From Janibacter anophelis NBRC 107843 (GTDB lineage Bacteria > Actinomycetota > Actinomycetes > Actinomycetales > Dermatophilaceae), in the NCBI RefSeq assembly GCF_001570945.1, contig NZ_BCSQ01000007.1:1-64000 (forward strand): a stretch of DNA of 64,000 nt, in the 5' to 3' direction. The notes below the pieces were generated by a model. That model was not told the DNA's origin and searched no databases. It saw only the letters and a list, made by a program, of their open reading frames with translations. Shown here in pieces: positions 53,197-64,000 of the stretch. A program made the position numbers and the translations under genes. Numbering within the stretch: the stretch's first letter is position 1; each line of letters opens with the position of its first letter.

Positions 53197-55790
53197 GAGC
53201 GGACCTCCAGGGTGGTGCCGGCGATGAGGACGGAGCCCGACGAGCGTTCGTCGGGCGTCGCGGGGCGGGCTTGTCCGCGCTCGCCGACGTAGGCCAACGA
53301 GTCGTCGACCGCCTCCGGCGCGTTGACGAAGGGAGCGAAGCGCGCCAGCTTGTCAGGGTCGGCCAGCGTTGCGGCCCACTCGTCCTCGTATCGGCCGACG
53401 TGCGCAGCCATCGCGGCGTCGAGGTCCTCGGCGATGCCCAGGCTGTCGTCGAGGACGACGGCGCGGATCGCGTCGAGTCCCCCTTCGTGCTCCTCGACCC
53501 ACGGCGCGGTGCGCTGCAACCGGTCGGCCGTGCGGATGTAGTACATGAGGAACCGGTCGATCGTGCGCACAAGCGTCTCGGTGTCGAGGTCCTCGGCGAG
53601 CAGCCGGGCGTGGCGTGGGGTGAAGCCGCCGTTGCCGCCGACGTAGACATTCCAGCCGTTGTCTGTCGCGATGACGCCGACGTCCTTGCCCCGGGCCTCG
53701 GCGCACTCGCGGGCGCACCCCGAGACGCCGAGCTTGATCTTGTGCGGGGAGCGCAGTCCGCGGTATCGCAGCTCGAGGTCGATCGCGAGGCCCACCGAGT
53801 CCTGCACCCCGAACCGGCACCACGTCGACCCGACGCAGGACTTCACCGTGCGCAGGGACTTGCCGTAGGCGTGGCCCGACTCGAAGCCGGCGTCGACGAG
53901 CCGTCGCCAGATCGCCGGCAGCTGGTCGATGCGGGCGCCGAAGAGGTCGACCCGCTGCCCGCCGGTGATCTTGGTGTACAGCCCGAAGTCGCGCGCCACC
54001 TCGCCGATCGCGATGAGGCCCTCCGGCGTCACCTCGCCCCCGGGGATGCGCGGGACGACGGAGTACGAGCCATCCTTCTGCAGGTTGGCCATGACGAAGT
54101 CGTTGGTGTCCTGGAGGGTCGCACGCTCGCCGTCGAGGATGTGGCCGGTGCCGAGCGAGGCGAGGATCGAGCCGACGACCGGCCGGCAGATGTCGCAGCC
54201 GCGCCCCGAGCCGTGGCGTTCGACGATCTCGCTGAAGGTCGTCAGTCCCTGCACGCGCACGACGTCGAAGAGCTCGGCGCGGGAGAGCTCGAAGTGCTCG
54301 CACAACGCCCGGCTCACCTCGACGCCGGCTGCCTCGAGCTCGGTGGTCACGAGCTTCTTGACCAGGGGCAGGCAGGAGCCGCAGCTCGTCCCGGCCAGCG
54401 TGCACGCCTTGACCCCGGCGAGGTCGGTACAGCCCCCTTCGCCCACGGCACACCGGATCTCGCCTGCCGTGACGTTGTTGCACGAGCACACGGCGGCGTC
54501 GTCGGGCAGGTCTCCCGCGGGTGCGGGCGCGCTGCCCTCGGGCAGCAGGTGGGCGGCCGGGTCGCCGCCGAGCTCACGCCCGACCATGGGACGAAGGGAG
54601 GAGTAGGCCGATGCGTCGCCGACGAGGATCCCTCCGCGCAGGGTCTTCGCGTCGTCGCTCATGACGAGCTTCTTGTACACCCCGGCCACGGGGTCGGAGA
54701 TGACGACCTCGAGCGATCCCGGCTCCTCGGCGAAGGCGTCACCGAAGCTCGCGACGTCGACCCCGAGGAGCTTGAGCTTCGTCGACAGGTCGGCGCCGGG
54801 GAAGGTCCCCGCACCGCCGAGCAGCCGGTCGGCGACGATCTCGGCCATCGTGTAGCCGGGGGCGACGAGGCCGAGGCAGCGACCGCCGATGCAGGCCACC
54901 TCACCGATGGCCCAGATCGCGGGATCCGCTGTGGCACAAGCGTCGTCGACGACCACACCGCCGCGCTCGCCGACCTCGAGGCCCGCATCGCGGGCCAGCT
55001 CGTCGCGCGGTCGGACGCCGACCGCGAAGACCACGACGTCGACGTCGAGCGAGGGACCCTCGGAGAACTTCATCCGCGACACGGCGCCACGGTCGCCGAC
55101 GATCTTGGCGGTGGCAGTCGAGGTCCGCACGCTCACCCCGAGGCCCTCGATGAGCCGCTTGAGTGCCGCGCCGCCACCGTCGTCGACCTGGAGTGGCATG
55201 AGTCGTGGCGCGAACTCGACGACGGTCGCGTCGACCTCGAGGGCACGCAGGGCTCCGGCCGCCTCGAGTCCGAGCAGGCCGCCGCCGACGACGGCACCAC
55301 GCACCGGCCGGTCCAGCTCCTCGCGGCGGCGCTCGACGAACTCGCGCAGGTCCGCGACGTCGTCGATCGTGCGGTAGACGAAGGCGCCGCGCAGGTCCTT
55401 GCCCGGCACCGGCGGCACCGCCGCGTACGAGCCGGTGGCCAGGACGAGGGCGTCGTAGTCGAGCACCTGCCCGGTGCTCGTCGTGACTGTGCGCGCGTCG
55501 CGGTCGATGCGCTCGGCCCGGACGCCTCGTCGCAGCGTGACGAGGGGGTCGTCCCACAACTCCTGGCCACCGAGGGCCAGGTCCTCGGGCTCGCGCCCGG
55601 TGAAGTAGGAGGTGAGCGCCACGCGGTCGTACGGGGCGCGGGGCTCCTCGGCCAGCAGCGTCACCGCCCACGCGCCGGCCTCGTCCCGGGCGCGCAGGGC
55701 GTCGATGAGTCGCCGGGCGACCATCCCGCCACCGACGACGACAAGCTGCTGGGGAGCGGTGGGTGCGGTGTCCTGGGGCATGACAGTCAC
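53193..55790 (-). CDS. nirB: Nitrite reductase (NADH) large subunit NirB
   Basis: The 865-residue protein reduces nitrite to ammonium using NADH, FAD, [2Fe-2S] and siroheme/[4Fe-4S]. It has an N-terminal FAD/NAD(P) oxidoreductase (VVVGGGMVARRL; VFAVGVRPRDEL), a BFD-type 2Fe-2S domain (VCSCNNVTAGEIRCA ... CTLAGTSCGSC) and the sulfite/nitrite reductase domains with CVGSTWCRFG and SGCARECAEA supplying the four Cys. GTG at 55790 lies 1 nt past the nasB stop; ATG at 55781 is an alternative. Siroheme synthesis genes are not in the window. Confidence 0.95.
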   Translation of the reverse strand: MTVMPQDTAPTAPQQLVVVGGGMVARRLIDALRARDEAGAWAVTLLAEEPRAPYDRVALTSYFTGREPEDLALGGQELWDDPLVTLRRGVRAERIDRDARTVTTSTGQVLDYDALVLATGSYAAVPPVPGKDLRGAFVYRTIDDVADLREFVERRREELDRPVRGAVVGGGLLGLEAAGALRALEVDATVVEFAPRLMPLQVDDGGGAALKRLIEGLGVSVRTSTATAKIVGDRGAVSRMKFSEGPSLDVDVVVFAVGVRPRDELARDAGLEVGERGGVVVDDACATADPAIWAIGEVACIGGRCLGLVAPGYTMAEIVADRLLGGAGTFPGADLSTKLKLLGVDVASFGDAFAEEPGSLEVVISDPVAGVYKKLVMSDDAKTLRGGILVGDASAYSSLRPMVGRELGGDPAAHLLPEGSAPAPAGDLPDDAAVCSCNNVTAGEIRCAVGEGGCTDLAGVKACTLAGTSCGSCLPLVKKLVTTELEAAGVEVSRALCEHFELSRAELFDVVRVQGLTTFSEIVERHGSGRGCDICRPVVGSILASLGTGHILDGERATLQDTNDFVMANLQKDGSYSVVPRIPGGEVTPEGLIAIGEVARDFGLYTKITGGQRVDLFGARIDQLPAIWRRLVDAGFESGHAYGKSLRTVKSCVGSTWCRFGVQDSVGLAIDLELRYRGLRSPHKIKLGVSGCARECAEARGKDVGVIATDNGWNVYVGGNGGFTPRHARLLAEDLDTETLVRTIDRFLMYYIRTADRLQRTAPWVEEHEGGLDAIRAVVLDDSLGIAEDLDAAMAAHVGRYEDEWAATLADPDKLARFAPFVNAPEAVDDSLAYVGERGQARPATPDERSSGSVLIAGTTLEVRS

Positions 55791-55791
55791 G

Positions 55792-57314
55792 TTAGGAAGC
55801 CCTCGTTTCTGATCGGTCTTGCTCGTGTTTCACCTGTGTGAACCCGTCCTCACCGGCGCCCGTGTCGCTCGGTGAGGGGCCGTCGCCGGCCCGCAGCCAG
55901 TCGACGATCCCGCACACCGCGTCGGTGCAGCCCCCGCACCCCGTGGTCGCGCGGGTCGTCTCCGCGATCTGCTCGAGCGTCCGTGCGCCCGAGTCGAACC
56001 CGGCGCGGATGTCCCCCTTCGTCACACCGTTGCAGCGGCAGATCGTCGCCCGGTCCGGCACGAGCGAAGGGGAGTCCCGTCCCGTGCTCGGGGCGGCCGG
56101 GACGACCGCCGGCAGGAGCAGGTGCGCGGGGTCGGCGGGCACGGGTGTGCGACGGGTGTAGGCGGTGATGAGCTCGGTGCCGGTGCGACCCGCCCCGATC
56201 GCGGTGGCCCCGACGAGGAGCCCGTCGCGGACGACGACCTCGAGGTGCCGGCCGGCGGAGGGGTCGCTGAGGCGGACGACGCGCAGGGCGGGGTCCTCGC
56301 GGTGCGAGGTGCCGCACAGGCCCATCGTCACGATGTCGACGCCGGGTGTCTTGGGCTTGACGACGTCACCGACACCGCTGCGCACGCCCTCGGGGTCGCG
56401 TCCGGTGAGCAGGTCGGCGAGTCGCCGCGCCTGCTCCCAGCCCTGCGCGACGAGGCCGCTCGCGCCCCCGGGTGGCTGGGCGCAGTCGCCGATCGCGTGG
56501 ATGCACGGGTCGCGCGTCGTCAGGTCGGCATCGACGACGACACCGCGCTCGACGGCCAGGCCGGCCTCGGCTGCGAGCCCCGTGCACGGGAGTGTCCCGG
56601 TCGACAGGACGAGCAGGTCGGCGGCGAGGACCTCACCGTTGGTCAGGCGCACGTGCCGCAGTCGCCCGTCCTCGACGACGACCTCCTCCGCACCGACGCC
56701 CACGCGCTGGTCGACACCGGTGCGGCGCAGCATCGACTCGACGACGCGACTCGCGCTCTCGTCGAGCTGGCGCTCCATGAGCGCGCCGGCCGGGTGCACG
56801 ACGGTCACAGCGAGGTCGCGCCGCGCCAGGCCGCTCGCCACCTCGAGTCCGAGCACGCCCCCGCCGAGGACGATCGCCCGTCGCGCGTTGAGGGTCGCCG
56901 CGACGATCTCACGGGCGTCGTCGATGGAGCGCAGGACGTGCACCCCGCCGGGCAGGTCCGGTCCGTCGAGACCGGGCAGCGTCGGGATGCGCGCGGCTGC
57001 CCCTGTGGCCAGGACCAGATGGTCGTAGGGGACCCGGGAGTCGTCGGCGAGCACCACGTCGTGCCGCTCGCGGTCGATGGCGCGGACGGCGACGCCGCGC
57101 TGCACGCTCACCCGCGGGTGGGCGGGGGAGTGCAGGGTGATCGCGGCCAGGCCCCGCGACCCGGCGACGACGTCGCTGAGCAGGACCCGGTTGTACGGCT
57201 CGCAGGCCTCCTCGCCGAGGACGGTGACGAGGTGCTCTCCCGCGGTGTCGGCCGTGGTGAGGTCCTCGACGAAGCGGGACCCGACCATCCCGTGCCCGAT
57301 GACGACGACGTGGC

Positions 57315-57318
<4 letters not shown>
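55792..57318 (-). CDS. nasB: FAD/NAD(P) oxidoreductase with BFD-type Fe-S domain (NasB-like)
   Basis: The 508-residue protein has FAD and NAD(P)-binding folds (VVIGHGMVGSRFVEDL; IVLGGGVLGLEVASGLARRD; CIHAIGDCAQ) and a C-terminal 2Fe-2S BFD-type domain (CRCNGVTKGDI ... TTGCGGCTDAVCG). It resembles the N-terminal half of NirB without the siroheme part and most likely feeds electrons from NAD(P)H to the nitrate reductase NasA next to it. ATG at 57318 overlaps the nasA stop. Confidence 0.85.
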
Positions 57319-59446
<2,128 letters not shown>

Positions 59447-59447
<1 letters not shown>

Positions 59448-60802
59448 CAGATGCCCTCGCCGGCCAGACGCGAGCCACGGCGGACGTAGACCGCCCAGGT
59501 GAGCGCGGCCATGAGGACGTAGGCGGCGATGAAGACCCCGATGGCGGGCACGAGCGAGCCGAAGCCCGTCGTCGACATGGCGAAGCCACGCGGCACGAGG
59601 AAGCCGCCGACGGCACCGACCGCACCGGCGATCCCGATGCAGCCGGCGGCGCTGCGCCGGGCGATCGCGAGCTCGGCCCCGTCACGCACCCCGGCCCGGA
59701 AGACGGCCGGAATCATCCGATAGGTCGCGCCGTTGCCGATGCCGGCCCCGGTGAAGAGCACGAGGAACGCGAGCAGGAAGAGGACGAAGGAGTGCGCGGA
59801 GAGGGCGAGGATCGCCAGCCCCGCGGCGAGCCCCATGACGACGAAGGCCGCGATGGTCACCCGCGCGCCGCCGAGCCGGTCGGCGATGGTCCCGCCGAGC
59901 GGCCGGCTCGCGGCACCGAGAACCGCGCCGACGAAGGCGATCGACGTCGTCACCTCGGGGAACTGGCTCGTGAGCAGCGTCGGGAAGGCCGCCGAGTAGC
60001 CGATGAAGGAGCCGAAGGTGCCGATGTAGAGGAAGGAGATGATCCAGGTGTGGGGGTGGGTCGCGGCCTTCGCCCAGCTGCGGTGGTCGGACCGCGCGGT
60101 GCTGAGGTTGTCCATGCCGCGCCAGGCGCCGAGCGCGGCGAGCAGCACGAGCGGCACGAAGAGCAGGCCGGCCCGCTCGAGGTGGATCCCGGCGCCGATC
60201 GCGATCACGGCGGGGACGACGAGCTGCACGATGCCGGTGCCGAGGTTGCCGCCAGCGGCGTTGAGCCCCAGGGCCTTCCCCTTCTCCGCCTCGGGGAAGA
60301 AGAAGGAGATGTTGGTCATCGACGAGGCGAAGTTGCCCCCGCCGAGGCCGGCGAGTGCGGCGATGCCGAGGAGCAGCGCGAAGGGGGTCTCCGGCCGGCC
60401 CACGACCCAGGCCAGGGAGAGAGTGGGCAGCAGGAGCAGCAGCGCGGAGATGATCGTCCAGTTGCGCCCGCCGACGAGCGGGACCATGAAGGTGTAGGGG
60501 ACGCGCAGGAAGGCGCCGACGAGGCTCGGCACCGCGATGAGCCAGAACTGCTGGTCGAGGGTGAGGGCGAAGCCGACGCCGTTCAGCTGCGGGACGACGA
60601 CGCTCCACAGCGCCCACACGCAGAAGCCGAGGAACTCGGCGAGCACCGACCACCCGAGGTTGCGGCGGGCGACGGCCTGACCCCCGGCGGCCCAGAACCC
60701 CGCGTCCTCCGGGTCCCAGTGGTCGATCCAGCGCCCGGCTCGGCGGACGGGACCAGCGGTGGGTGTTGCGGCAGCGGTGCTCGTGGGCAGCGTCGTGGTC
60801 AT
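59447..60802 (-). CDS. narK: Nitrate/nitrite MFS transporter NarK
   Basis: The 451-residue MFS protein has about 12 hydrophobic segments and the NarK nitrate signature (LAGLGGGNFASSMTNISFFFPEAEKGKALGLNAAGGNLG) containing the two Gly-rich blocks typical of the nitrate/nitrite porter family. It brings nitrate into the cell for NasA. ATG at 60802 is 22 nt below the GlnR-like box, so it is the first gene of the six-gene operon. No good ribosome-binding site is seen ahead of it. Confidence 0.92.
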
Positions 60803-60824
60803 GCAGGGAGGCTCGCAAGGCCGT

Positions 60825-60862
60825 GTTTCGCGCCCGGTCTGAGTACGTAAAGGCCGCGTTAC
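60825..60862 (-). promoter_or_regulatory. GlnR-like box upstream of narK
   Basis: On the minus strand the order is GTAAC-n6-TTTAC-n6-AGACC-n6-GAAAC, with the 11-nt spacing of the known actinobacterial GlnR site (GTnAC-n6-GAAAC twice). The first and last boxes match perfectly and the middle two are weak. It lies 22 to 60 nt upstream of the narK ATG, a usual place for activator binding. GlnR activates nitrogen assimilation when nitrogen is limiting. Confidence 0.68.
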
Positions 60863-60903
60863 CCTGCCCGCACACCCGGGGGCGCTGCGCTGTGAGGGCG
60901 GGT

Positions 60904-60924
60904 CGAGACCGCTACGGGGTCTCG
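60904..60924 (-). terminator. Hairpin overlapping the pncB stop codon
   Basis: CGAGACC and GGTCTCG form a perfect 7-bp stem around CCGTAGC on the minus strand; the TAG stop is in the loop. It separates pncB from the narK promoter region downstream. There is no T-tract. Confidence 0.5.
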
Positions 60925-62225
60925 GTGAGGAAGACCGTCTCGACGGCCGGCTGCCCCTGGCTCAGCTGGTGCGCCGAGCGCGGCAGTTCGGCCACGGACG
61001 CCTCGTGCCGGGCCCGGGCAGCCTCGAGGCTCGCGTGCTCGCGCCCGACGACCTCGCCACCCTCGACGAGCCGCACGAGCAGGTCGCGGTCGTCGGCGTC
61101 TCCGACCGGCTGCTCGCCGATGCCGAGGACCTCAGCCTCGACGACGCCGAGAGGGTTGCGCCGACGTAGCGCGTACTTGCGCCCGCCGACCGACTGCTTG
61201 TCCTTGCTCTTCTTGGCGACGCCGATCATCCGCCCTTCGTCGTCCTCGCGGGCGACGAGCTTGTAGACCATCGACGCCGTGGGGTGGCCCGATCCGGTGA
61301 CCACCCGGGTGCCCACGCCATAGGTGTCGACGGGCGCGGCTGCCAGCGCCGCGATGGCGTACTCGTCGAGGTCGGAGGTGACGACGATCTTGGTCTCGGT
61401 CGCGCCCAGCGCGTCGAGCTGCTCGCGCACCTCGCTCGCTTGGACCACGAGGTCACCCGAGTCGAGACGCACGCCACCGAGGGAGGTGCCGGCGACCTCG
61501 ACGGCCGTCCTCACCCCTTCGGTCACGTCGTAGGTGTCCACGAGCAGGGTGGTGCCGACTCCCAGGGACGCCACCTGCGCCTCGAAGGCCTCGCGCTCGC
61601 TCTCGTGCAGCAGGGTGAAGGCGTGCGCCGCGGTCCCGCCCGTCGGCACGCCGTGCCGCCGGCCCGCCTCGAGGTTGGAGGTGGAGGAAAAACCCGCGAT
61701 GTAGGCCGCCCGCGCCGCCGCGACCGCCGCCTCGTCGTGGGTGCGGCGGCTGCCCATCTCGATGACCGGCCGCGACCCGGCGGCACCGGTCATCCGCGAC
61801 GCGGCCGAGGCCACGGCAGAGTCGTGGTTGAGGATCGACAGGATCACCGTCTCGAGGATCACGCCGTGCGCGAAGTCGGACTCGACGACGAGGACGGGGG
61901 AGTAGGGGAAATAGGTCTCGCCCTCCGCGTAGCCCCAGACGTCCCCGTCGAAGCGGTAGTCCGCGAGGAAGTCGAGGGTCCGCTGGTCGACGACCTCCCG
62001 CGCGCGCAGGTCCTCGAGCTCGGCGTCGCCGAAGCGGAAGTCCTCGATCGCGTCGAGCACGCGCCCCACCCCCGCGAGGACGCCGTAGCGGCGCCCGGAC
62101 GGCAGCCGCCGGGCGAAGGTCTCGAAGACGCACTGACGCGATGCGGCGCCGCTGTGGAGGGCGGCCTGGAGCATGGTCAGCTCGTAGTGATCGGTGAGCA
62201 GCGCGGTGCTGGGTCGGTTCGTCAC
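60912..62225 (-). CDS. pncB: Nicotinate phosphoribosyltransferase (PncB)
   Basis: The 437-residue enzyme joins nicotinate with PRPP in NAD salvage. Typical motifs are LLTDHYELTMLQAAL at the start, GVRLDSGDLV, TSDLDEYAIAAL, GVGTRVVTGSGHP and VYKLV. GTG at 62225 is chosen because a -10 box TAGAGT ends 7 nt before it (leaderless). Together with pncA at 47037 it covers nicotinamide to nicotinate mononucleotide. Confidence 0.94.
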   Translation of the reverse strand: MTNRPSTALLTDHYELTMLQAALHSGAASRQCVFETFARRLPSGRRYGVLAGVGRVLDAIEDFRFGDAELEDLRAREVVDQRTLDFLADYRFDGDVWGYAEGETYFPYSPVLVVESDFAHGVILETVILSILNHDSAVASAASRMTGAAGSRPVIEMGSRRTHDEAAVAAARAAYIAGFSSTSNLEAGRRHGVPTGGTAAHAFTLLHESEREAFEAQVASLGVGTTLLVDTYDVTEGVRTAVEVAGTSLGGVRLDSGDLVVQASEVREQLDALGATETKIVVTSDLDEYAIAALAAAPVDTYGVGTRVVTGSGHPTASMVYKLVAREDDEGRMIGVAKKSKDKQSVGGRKYALRRRNPLGVVEAEVLGIGEQPVGDADDRDLLVRLVEGGEVVGREHASLEAARARHEASVAELPRSAHQLSQGQPAVETVFLTETP

Positions 62226-62232
62226 GCCCGTC

Positions 62233-62242
62233 ACTCTAGGCT
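62233..62242. promoter_or_regulatory. Overlapping divergent -10 boxes of pncB and clpS
   Basis: TAGAGT on the minus strand (62238-62233) and TAGGCT on the plus strand (62237-62242) share two bases. Each ends 7 nt from a GTG start codon (62225 and 62250). The two start codons are only 24 nt apart, so both mRNAs appear leaderless and each -35 region lies inside the other gene. Confidence 0.65.
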
Positions 62243-62249
62243 GGAGGGC

Positions 62250-62540
62250 GTGTCCATCGCCCCCGCCGAGCAGCAGACGACCGATCCCGACGTCGTCGAG
62301 GCCGTCGACACCCCGTGGATCACGTTGGTGTGGAACGACCCCGTCAACCTCATGTCGTACGTGACCTGGGTCTTCCAGACGCACTTCGGCTACCCGAAGC
62401 AGCAGGCGGAGAAGCTGATGATGGACGTGCACCTCAAGGGGCGGGCGGTCGTGTCGCACGGCCCCAAGGAGCAGATGGAAGCCGACACGGAGGCGCTGCA
62501 GGGCTACGGCCTGTGGGCGACCTTCCAGAAGGACGACTAG
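62250..62540 (+). CDS. clpS: ClpS, N-end-rule adaptor of ClpAP/ClpCP
   Basis: The 96-residue protein has the ClpS core (TLVWNDPVNLMSYVTWVFQTHFG; AEKLMMDVHLKGRAVV; QMEADTEALQGYGLWATFQ). It delivers proteins with certain N-terminal residues to the Clp protease. The GTG at 62250 lies one base after GGAGGG, too close for normal initiation, and 7 nt after a -10 box. The stop is directly followed by the DUF2017 ATG. Confidence 0.93.
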   Translation: MSIAPAEQQTTDPDVVEAVDTPWITLVWNDPVNLMSYVTWVFQTHFGYPKQQAEKLMMDVHLKGRAVVSHGPKEQMEADTEALQGYGLWATFQKDD

Positions 62541-63179
62541 ATGGCGCGCGCGTTCGCAGCCGACGGCGAGCAGCTCGTCGCGATCATGGACGAGGACGAG
62601 CGGGCCGTCGTGGCCGGCCTGTGCCTGCAGGTCATGGGCCTCGTCGCTCCCGCCACGAGCACGAAGGGGGAGTCCGCCGACCCCTTCGAGGCGATCGTCG
62701 CGGGGCTGGGGGACCTGGCCACCGACACCGAGGACGGCGCCGGGGGAGCGGAGGTGCCCGACCGGGCCTTCGGCCTCGACGAGGACCGTGACCCGGCGCT
62801 CGACCGGCTCTTCCCCACGGGCAACCGGGAGGACGAGCAGGAGGCCGCGGAGTTCCGTCGCTTCACCGAGCAGGGGCTGCGCCAGCGCAAGCACGACGGC
62901 CTCGCGACGACGGTGCGCACCCTCGAGTCGGTCGAGGAGGACCGGTGGGTGCTCACGCGCGGGCAGGCGCCGCAGGTGCTCGTCGCCCTCACCGACGTGC
63001 GCCTCGTCATGGGTGAGCGGCTCGGGCTGCGCACCGACGAGGACGCGACGCGGCTCGAGGAGCTCATCGAGACGCTCGATGCCGACGACCCGGCGGTCTT
63101 CGCCCTCGGGGTCTACGACTTCCTCACGTGGCTGCAGGAGTCGCTGACCCGCGCCCTCACCGGCGAGGACGAGGAGTGA
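62541..63179 (+). CDS. DUF2017 family protein
   Basis: The 212-residue acidic protein matches the actinobacterial DUF2017 family that follows clpS ([72 protein letters not shown]). The function is unknown; the constant linkage to clpS suggests a part in regulated proteolysis. The start follows the clpS stop without a gap. Confidence 0.88.
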   Translation: MARAFAADGEQLVAIMDEDERAVVAGLCLQVMGLVAPATSTKGESADPFEAIVAGLGDLATDTEDGAGGAEVPDRAFGLDEDRDPALDRLFPTGNREDEQEAAEFRRFTEQGLRQRKHDGLATTVRTLESVEEDRWVLTRGQAPQVLVALTDVRLVMGERLGLRTDEDATRLEELIETLDADDPAVFALGVYDFLTWLQESLTRALTGEDEE

Positions 63180-63997
63180 GCGGGCCGGCCACGGCCGCGC
63201 AGCCCATCGGCATCTTCGACTCCGGATTCGGCGGGCTGACGGTCGCGCGCGCCGTCATCGACCAGCTCCCGCACGAGTCGGTCGCCTACCTCGGTGACAC
63301 GGCGCGAGCGCCCTACGGCCCCAGGCCGATCGCGCAGACCCGTGAATTCGCGATCGAGTGCCTCGACCGGCTCGTCGAGCACGGGGTCAAGGTCCTGGTC
63401 ATCGCGTGCAACACCGCCAGCGCCGCCGTCCTGCACGACGCCCGCGAGCGGTACGACGTGCCGGTCATCGAGGTGATCCGACCTGCGGTGCGCCGCGCGG
63501 CGCTCGCGACGCGCAACCACCGCATCGGGGTCATCTCGACCGAGGGCACGCACCGCTCCCGCGCCTACCTCGACGCCTTCGCCGCTGCGCCGACCGTGCA
63601 GGTCGTCTCCCAGCCGTGCCCGCGCTTCGTCGAGCTCGTGGAGGCCGGGACGACGTCCGGGCCGGAGGTGCTGGAGGTGGCACGCGGCTACCTCGCCCCC
63701 CTTCGTGAGGCGGAGGTGGACACGCTCGTCCTCGGCTGCACCCACTACCCGCTGCTCACCGGTGCCTTGTCCTATGTCATGGGCGAGGGTGTCACCCTCG
63801 TCTCATCGGCCGAGGAAACGGCCAAGGACGTCTACCGTGTCCTTGCGGACCTCGACCTGCTGCGTCCGAAGTCGCTCCCGGCTCCGACCCACGGGTTCAC
63901 CACGACCGGTGACCCGGAGCAGTTCCGGTTGCTGGCCCGCCGCTTCCTCGGACCCGAGGTCGCGGACGTCTTCGGCAACATGGGGGAAGGGCGATGA
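63176..63997 (+). CDS. murI: Glutamate racemase
   Basis: The 273-residue enzyme makes D-glutamate for peptidoglycan. The two catalytic Cys lie in VIACNTASA and LGCTHYPLL, the substrate-binding Asp and Ser in [15 protein letters not shown] at 63176 overlaps the DUF2017 stop (GTGA), giving a clpS-DUF2017-murI operon. Confidence 0.95.
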   Translation: MSGPATAAQPIGIFDSGFGGLTVARAVIDQLPHESVAYLGDTARAPYGPRPIAQTREFAIECLDRLVEHGVKVLVIACNTASAAVLHDARERYDVPVIEVIRPAVRRAALATRNHRIGVISTEGTHRSRAYLDAFAAAPTVQVVSQPCPRFVELVEAGTTSGPEVLEVARGYLAPLREAEVDTLVLGCTHYPLLTGALSYVMGEGVTLVSSAEETAKDVYRVLADLDLLRPKSLPAPTHGFTTTGDPEQFRLLARRFLGPEVADVFGNMGEGR

Positions 63998-64000
63998 GGC
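63994..64000 (+). CDS. Start of a further gene, cut by window
   Basis: ATGAGGC follows with an ATGA overlap with the murI stop; two codons (Met-Arg) are visible. In actinobacteria an MBL-fold hydrolase with an N-terminus beginning MR commonly comes next, but nothing here proves that. Confidence 0.3.

Noticed and set aside
53271-55841. Long plus-strand open frame opposite nirB
   Set aside because: High GC leaves antisense frames open; the minus-strand reading has clear NirB motifs and the plus frame has no recognisable family.

Overview
The window is high-GC DNA from an actinobacterium. Supporting signs are the block prfB / ftsE-ftsX-M23 peptidase-smpB-ssrA, the clpS-DUF2017-murI run, DUF3039, a DUF222-HNH nuclease, two Tad pilus loci, TANNNT-type -10 boxes placed 6-10 nt in front of start codons (leaderless genes), and a tmRNA tag ending ALAA. 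A member of the Micrococcales, perhaps Intrasporangiaceae-like, is my guess and is not proven by the sequence. No gene-free stretch exceeds 300 nt.

Layout. 1-2.7 kb: 3'-truncated FHA-FtsK/SpoIIIE membrane ATPase (EssC/EccC type). 2.7-6.7 kb: a tightly overlapped biotin-uptake operon bioY - AMP ligase - thiolase-like - bioM - bioN behind a BioQ-like operator. 6.9-11.5 kb: Tad locus 1 (tadA, tadB, tadC, pilin-like gene, three TadE/G-type minor pilins). 11.6-15.6 kb: AI-2E family transporter, deacetylase-like lipoprotein, prfB. 15.6-30.1 kb: a segment that separates prfB from ftsE. It holds two related lipoprotein/PKD-protein gene pairs in opposite orientation around a three-gene cassette of unknown function (first gene frameshifted), then Tad locus 2 (cpaB, cpaE-like, cpaF, tadB, tadC, flp, three TadE/G-type proteins, LysM-BTAD regulator). 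30.2-34.6 kb: ftsE, ftsX, M23 peptidase, smpB, ssrA, strong terminator. 34.6-42 kb: CsbD, thioredoxin, VanZ-like, DEAD-box helicase, YqgE, DUF3039, thioesterase, SF2 helicase, membrane protein. 42-51.7 kb: Lrp/hppD divergent pair, VTT and RDD membrane proteins, an operon with serine hydrolase, nicotinamidase, HemD-like protein and an unknown, DUF222-HNH, nitroreductase, glyoxalase-like. 51.7-60.8 kb: one assimilatory nitrate operon narK-nasA-nasB-nirB-nirD-nnaR behind a GlnR-like box. 60.9-64 kb: pncB back to back with clpS-DUF2017-murI.

How it works together: nitrate is imported (NarK), reduced to nitrite (NasA with NasB as electron donor) and then to ammonium (NirBD). The operon carries its own HemD-type regulator NnaR and a GlnR-like site. 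PncA and PncB are successive steps of NAD salvage. SmpB and tmRNA form the ribosome rescue system, and FtsEX with the M23 coiled-coil protein forms the septal hydrolase control module. The most unusual observations are a 9-mer, CGAAGGGGG, found about 41 times by hand count on both strands and almost absent from the 15.1-30.2 kb segment; the biotin-transport operon carrying a ligase and a thiolase-like protein that lacks one catalytic Cys; the inverted lipoprotein/PKD modules; and two divergent leaderless genes whose -10 boxes overlap.
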